64,000 nucleotides of DNA from an uncultured Rhodospirillales bacterium (GTDB lineage: Bacteria > Pseudomonadota > Alphaproteobacteria > ATCC43930 > CGMCC-115725): contig CAIKMD010000007.1 of NCBI GenBank assembly GCA_903828515.1, positions 496,001 through 560,000 of the forward strand, read 5' to 3'. Numbering within the stretch: the stretch's first letter is position 1; each line of letters starts with the position of its first letter. The translations under genes and the position numbers were made by a program. Below, one piece after another: positions 60,919 to 64,000 of this stretch. Under the pieces are notes generated by a model. It was not told the DNA's origin, made no database searches, and was given only the letters and a program-made list of their open reading frames with translations.

Positions 60919-61428
60919 TTAGGCGGGCATCTGACCCATGAAATCGCGCTTGCCGAGTTCGACGCCGTGCTGGCGCAGAATGTCGTAAGCGGTCGTGGTG
61001 TGGAAATAGAAGTTCGGCAGGGCGAAGTGATAGACGAGTGCCTGCGCCTTCATCACGCGCGTGTTCGGTCCCATCTGAATGGTGATGTCCTCGCCTTCCT
61101 TGCCGTCCATCTGTGCCGGCGTGAGACCCTTGAGGAAGTCGATCGCGGTCGCGACGCGCGTCTTCAGATCGGCGATCGTCGCGATCGAATCGGAGAATTT
61201 CGGCAATTCGACGCCGGCGACCCGTCCGGGCGCGATGGAATGGGCGGTCGCCTGTTGGATCTGGCGCGCGAACGGGAACATGTCGGGCGCGAGCTTGCAG
61301 CTCAAAAGCTGGGCGGAATCAAATTTCCGCGCATCGGCGTGAGCCTGGGCCTTGTCGAGGCAGATCGATATCGCCGGCAGCAATTGCAGGAAGACCGGAA
61401 CCGATCCGGAATACAGGGTAATGGGCAT
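60919..61428 (-). CDS. DUF1993 domain protein
   Basis: 169 residues, cytoplasmic, all-helical. The family pattern is plain: LYSGSVPVFLQLLPAISICL at the start, LAPDMFPFARQIQQATAHSI near residue 47, and FALPNFYFHTTTAYDILRQH near residue 135. DUF1993 belongs to the DinB/YfiT-like helical bundle group of putative metal-dependent proteins, with no characterised function. aaggagcgcccc precedes the ATG. Monocistronic. Confidence 0.92.
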   Translation of the reverse strand: MPITLYSGSVPVFLQLLPAISICLDKAQAHADARKFDSAQLLSCKLAPDMFPFARQIQQATAHSIAPGRVAGVELPKFSDSIATIADLKTRVATAIDFLKGLTPAQMDGKEGEDITIQMGPNTRVMKAQALVYHFALPNFYFHTTTAYDILRQHGVELGKRDFMGQMPA

Positions 61429-61637
61429 GGGGCGCTCCTTATGTGATCCAGGGGGCGAGTTCGTCTCGCTCGTGGCGGCCCGAATGTAGCGATCTTCCCG
61501 GCCAAAATGAAGCTTGAGCTTGTCGTCGCGGCTCCCCGCCGTTCCATGGGGGCAGCAATGCCGCCCCGGCGGTTGTAATCGCTCTGCAAAGCAATAGATT
61601 GGCGGATTGCCTCAAATCGTCCGGGCCCGACTTGAAA

Positions 61638-63068
61638 ATGCCGTTCCGCGTTTCGCGCCACTCGATTCTGCTCGGCATCATCGCGACCGCTTTCTTGATG
61701 CAGGGGCTGGACGGCACGGTGATCGCCACCGCGCTGCCCGAAATGGCGGTGAATTTCGGCACCACACCTATTCATCTCAGTATCGGCATCACCGCCTATA
61801 TTCTGGCGCTGGCCGTGTTCATCCCGGTGAGCGGCTGGGTTGCCGACCGGGTCGGCGCGCGCACGGTGTTCAGCGCCGCGATCGCCGTCTTTTCCCTGGG
61901 ATCGGTGTTGTGCGGCCTCGCCAACGGCGTCACCGAATTCGCGCTCTACCGTATATTGCAGGGTATCGGCGGCGCCATGATGGTGCCGGTCGGGCGCCTC
62001 GTGCTGTTCCGCGCGGTCGGCAAGGCCGGATTGGTGCAGGCCCTCTCTACCCTGACCATGGCGGCGATGATCGGTCCGGTGCTGGGGCCGCCGCTCGGCG
62101 GCTTCATCACGACCTATGCGTCGTGGCGCTGGATCTTCTTTCTCAACCTGCCGATGGGCCTTGTCGGTTCGGTGATGGTCTGGTTCTTCGTCGAGAACTA
62201 TCGCGAGGATAACCACCCGTCTTTCGACTGGATCGGCTTCGTCTTCACCGGCATGTCGGTCGCGGCGCTGGTGCTCGATTGCGATGTGACCGTGCAACCG
62301 GACAGCAACGTGTGGTTGTCGATCGGTCTGCTCCTGTTCAGCCTCGCCTCGGGCGCTTTCGCCGCCTGGTACATGCTGCGGCGTCCCGAACCGGTCATCG
62401 ATCTGACGCTCCTGAAGATCGACACGTTTCGCGTCGGCGTCGTCGTCGGGATGCTGTTCCGCGTCGCCGGCGGCTCGATTGCTTATCTCATTCCGATCAT
62501 GCTTCAGGTCAATATGGGCATGACGGCGTTCCAGTCGGGGTCGATCACGGTGGCCGCCGCGCTGGCGTCGCTGTTGATGAAATTCGCGATTCCGCCGACG
62601 CTGCGGCGCTGGGGCTTCCGCAATGTCCTGTTCGGCAACGGCTTCATCAGCGCCGCCGCGATCGGCGCCTGCGCCGCGATCGGCATCGGCACGCCCGGTT
62701 ATGTCGTGTTCCTGATCCTGCTGATCGGCGGTTTCTTCCGTTCGCTGCAATTCACCAGCCTGACCACGCTGGGCTATGCCGACATTCCGGTTCAGCGCAC
62801 CAGCTCGGCAACCAGTTTTTCGAGCACCGCACAGCAGGTCTCGAACGGCATGGGCGTGGCGGTGGCCGCGGTCACGCTCCATATGCTTCAACTCATTCGC
62901 GGCGAGGCGATGACGACCGTTTCGGTCGAGGATATCCGACTCACCCTGATCATCATGACGCTGGTCGCGCTCTCGGCGGTTTATTCCTACGCCAAGCTCG
63001 CGCCCGATGCGGGCGCGGAAGTCAGTCGGCATCGGGTTACCCCCGACATCGCCGAAGCCGCGGACTAG
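61638..63068 (+). CDS. DHA2-family MFS drug exporter, tandem copy 1
   Basis: 476-residue 14-helix multidrug exporter of the EmrB/QacA family. Motif D-type GLDGTVIATALPEMA is in the first helix region, PVSGWVADRVGARTVF is the inter-helix motif A, and RILQGIGGAMMVPVGRL and GPVLGPPLGGFITTYASWRW (motif C) follow. Fourteen hydrophobic helices are visible. ATG 61638 was preferred; TTG 61599 is in frame and would add 13 residues. No Shine-Dalgarno is obvious for either. A close paralogue follows after 17 nt. Confidence 0.93.
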   Translation: MPFRVSRHSILLGIIATAFLMQGLDGTVIATALPEMAVNFGTTPIHLSIGITAYILALAVFIPVSGWVADRVGARTVFSAAIAVFSLGSVLCGLANGVTEFALYRILQGIGGAMMVPVGRLVLFRAVGKAGLVQALSTLTMAAMIGPVLGPPLGGFITTYASWRWIFFLNLPMGLVGSVMVWFFVENYREDNHPSFDWIGFVFTGMSVAALVLDCDVTVQPDSNVWLSIGLLLFSLASGAFAAWYMLRRPEPVIDLTLLKIDTFRVGVVVGMLFRVAGGSIAYLIPIMLQVNMGMTAFQSGSITVAAALASLLMKFAIPPTLRRWGFRNVLFGNGFISAAAIGACAAIGIGTPGYVVFLILLIGGFFRSLQFTSLTTLGYADIPVQRTSSATSFSSTAQQVSNGMGVAVAAVTLHMLQLIRGEAMTTVSVEDIRLTLIIMTLVALSAVYSYAKLAPDAGAEVSRHRVTPDIAEAAD

Positions 63069-63085
63069 CGGGCGCCCGCGCGAAG

Positions 63086-64000
63086 ATGGCATCGCCCGTC
63101 GCCCGCACCATGATCGTGCCGCTGATCGTCGCCTCGGCGCTGTTCATGGAAAATCTCGACGGCACGATCATCACCACGGCGCTGCCGCAAATGGCGGAAA
63201 CTTTCGGCACGACGCCGACCCAGCTTAGCATCGGCATCACCGCCTATGTGCTCAGCCTGGCGATCTTCATCCCGGTCAGCGGCTGGGTCGCCGACAAGTT
63301 CGGCGCGCGCACGATCTTCTGCAATGCCATCGCGGTCTTCACCGTCGGCTCGGTGTTGTGCGGGCTCTGTAACAACGTCGCCGAACTGGCCGCCGCGCGC
63401 GTCCTGCAGGGCATCGGCGGCGCCATGATGGTGCCGGTCGGCCGTCTCGTGATGTTTCGCGGCCTCGAAAAATCCGAATTCGTCACCGGCATGGCGTACC
63501 TCACCGTGCCGGCCTTGATCGGACCGATCCTCGGGCCGCCGGTCGGCGGCTTCATCACGACCTTTGCGTCGTGGCGCTGGATCTTCTTTCTCAACGTGCC
63601 GGTCGGAATCGTCGGCATGTTTCTCGTCCGGCGGTACATCGAGACTTACCGCGAGGCTGACACGCCGTCGCTCGACGTCGTCGGGTTCCTGCTCACCGGC
63701 GTCGCACTCGCCTGTCTCGTCTATTGTTTCGACCTGATCGAGCGGCCGGGTTCGAGCGTTGCGTTCATCCTGATCCTCTTCGCGGGTTTCGTGGTGGCGG
63801 GTCTCGCGGCGGCGTGGCATGTCTGTCATCACGACCATCCGGTCATCGATCCGGCTCTGCTGCGGATACCGACGTTCTCCGCCAGCGTCCTCGGCGGCGC
63901 GGTGTTTCGCGTCGGCACCGCGTCGCTCGGTTTCCTGTTGCCGGTGCTGTTGCAGGTCGGCCTGGGCATGACCGCGTTCGCCTCGGGCCTGCTGACCGTC
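63086..64000 (+). CDS. DHA2-family MFS drug exporter, tandem copy 2 (partial)
   Basis: The first 305 residues of a second DHA2 exporter, cut by the right edge. It begins MASPVARTMIVPLIVASALF and has NLDGTIITTALPQMA, PVSGWVADKFGARTIF, RVLQGIGGAMMVPVGRL and GPILGPPVGGFITTFASWRW, each nearly the same as in the gene 17 nt upstream, so the pair is a tandem duplication. It starts at ATG 63086. Confidence 0.92.
   Translation, partial: MASPVARTMIVPLIVASALFMENLDGTIITTALPQMAETFGTTPTQLSIGITAYVLSLAIFIPVSGWVADKFGARTIFCNAIAVFTVGSVLCGLCNNVAELAAARVLQGIGGAMMVPVGRLVMFRGLEKSEFVTGMAYLTVPALIGPILGPPVGGFITTFASWRWIFFLNVPVGIVGMFLVRRYIETYREADTPSLDVVGFLLTGVALACLVYCFDLIERPGSSVAFILILFAGFVVAGLAAAWHVCHHDHPVIDPALLRIPTFSASVLGGAVFRVGTASLGFLLPVLLQVGLGMTAFASGLLTV

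Overview
The window is a 64 kb piece of a high-GC alphaproteobacterial chromosome. Three things support this: the block trxB - LysR - ELM1-family - Lrp/AsnC - greA - carB - carA - yqeY - dnaG - rpoD, the alphaproteobacterial form of the DnaG and RpoD proteins, and the bacterial homologue of the mitochondrial fission ELM1 family. I cannot name the genus. The many orphan solute-binding proteins, Rieske oxygenases and a lone molybdenum hydroxylase suit a versatile soil or water heterotroph of the Rhodospirillales/Hyphomicrobiales type.

Layout. 1-2.8 kb: an iron(III)-type ABC uptake operon cut by the left edge. 2.9-3.0 kb: a short intergenic stretch that looks like a free-standing small RNA with promoter, possible pseudoknot and terminator. 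3.2-23 kb: the conserved housekeeping block, interrupted by a Phd/VapC toxin-antitoxin pair with a visible operator and ending at a CAU tRNA. 23.1-24.3 kb: a small mosaic of accessory pieces (DUF7832-like gene, decayed copy of a neighbouring gene's 3' end, a 24-residue membrane peptide, a 67-residue orphan). 24.3-28.7 kb: transport and amidohydrolase genes.

28.8-39.1 kb is the most unusual part. Two divergent, tightly coupled operons encode metY-like, metA-like, a DDC-family PLP decarboxylase and a thioesterase on one strand, and a heme-oxygenase-like diiron oxidase candidate, a free acyl carrier protein, a compact adenylating ligase and an SDR reductase on the other. A FATP-type acyl-CoA ligase lies beyond. 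The divergent promoter region and the region upstream of the FATP-type ligase both carry the perfect palindrome CTAAAATTTTAG, which suggests one regulon. I read this as an undescribed small-molecule pathway that makes or loads an unusual sulfur or amine building block on an ACP.

39.2-49.9 kb holds membrane proteins, an ankyrin protein, a diguanylate cyclase, a Rieske oxygenase coupled to an ABC importer, and an endonuclease III-like enzyme. 50-61.4 kb is a catabolic and transport region: two ABC SBPs, a second Rieske oxygenase and an MBL hydrolase in one operon, divergent from an NMT1/taurine-type permease and ATPase, followed by two tandem paralogous SBPs and an orphan molybdenum hydroxylase. 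61.6-64 kb holds two tandem DHA2-type MFS exporters, the second cut by the right edge. Three paralogues of a 67-71 residue orphan family are scattered at 24.1, 36.9 and 48.9 kb.
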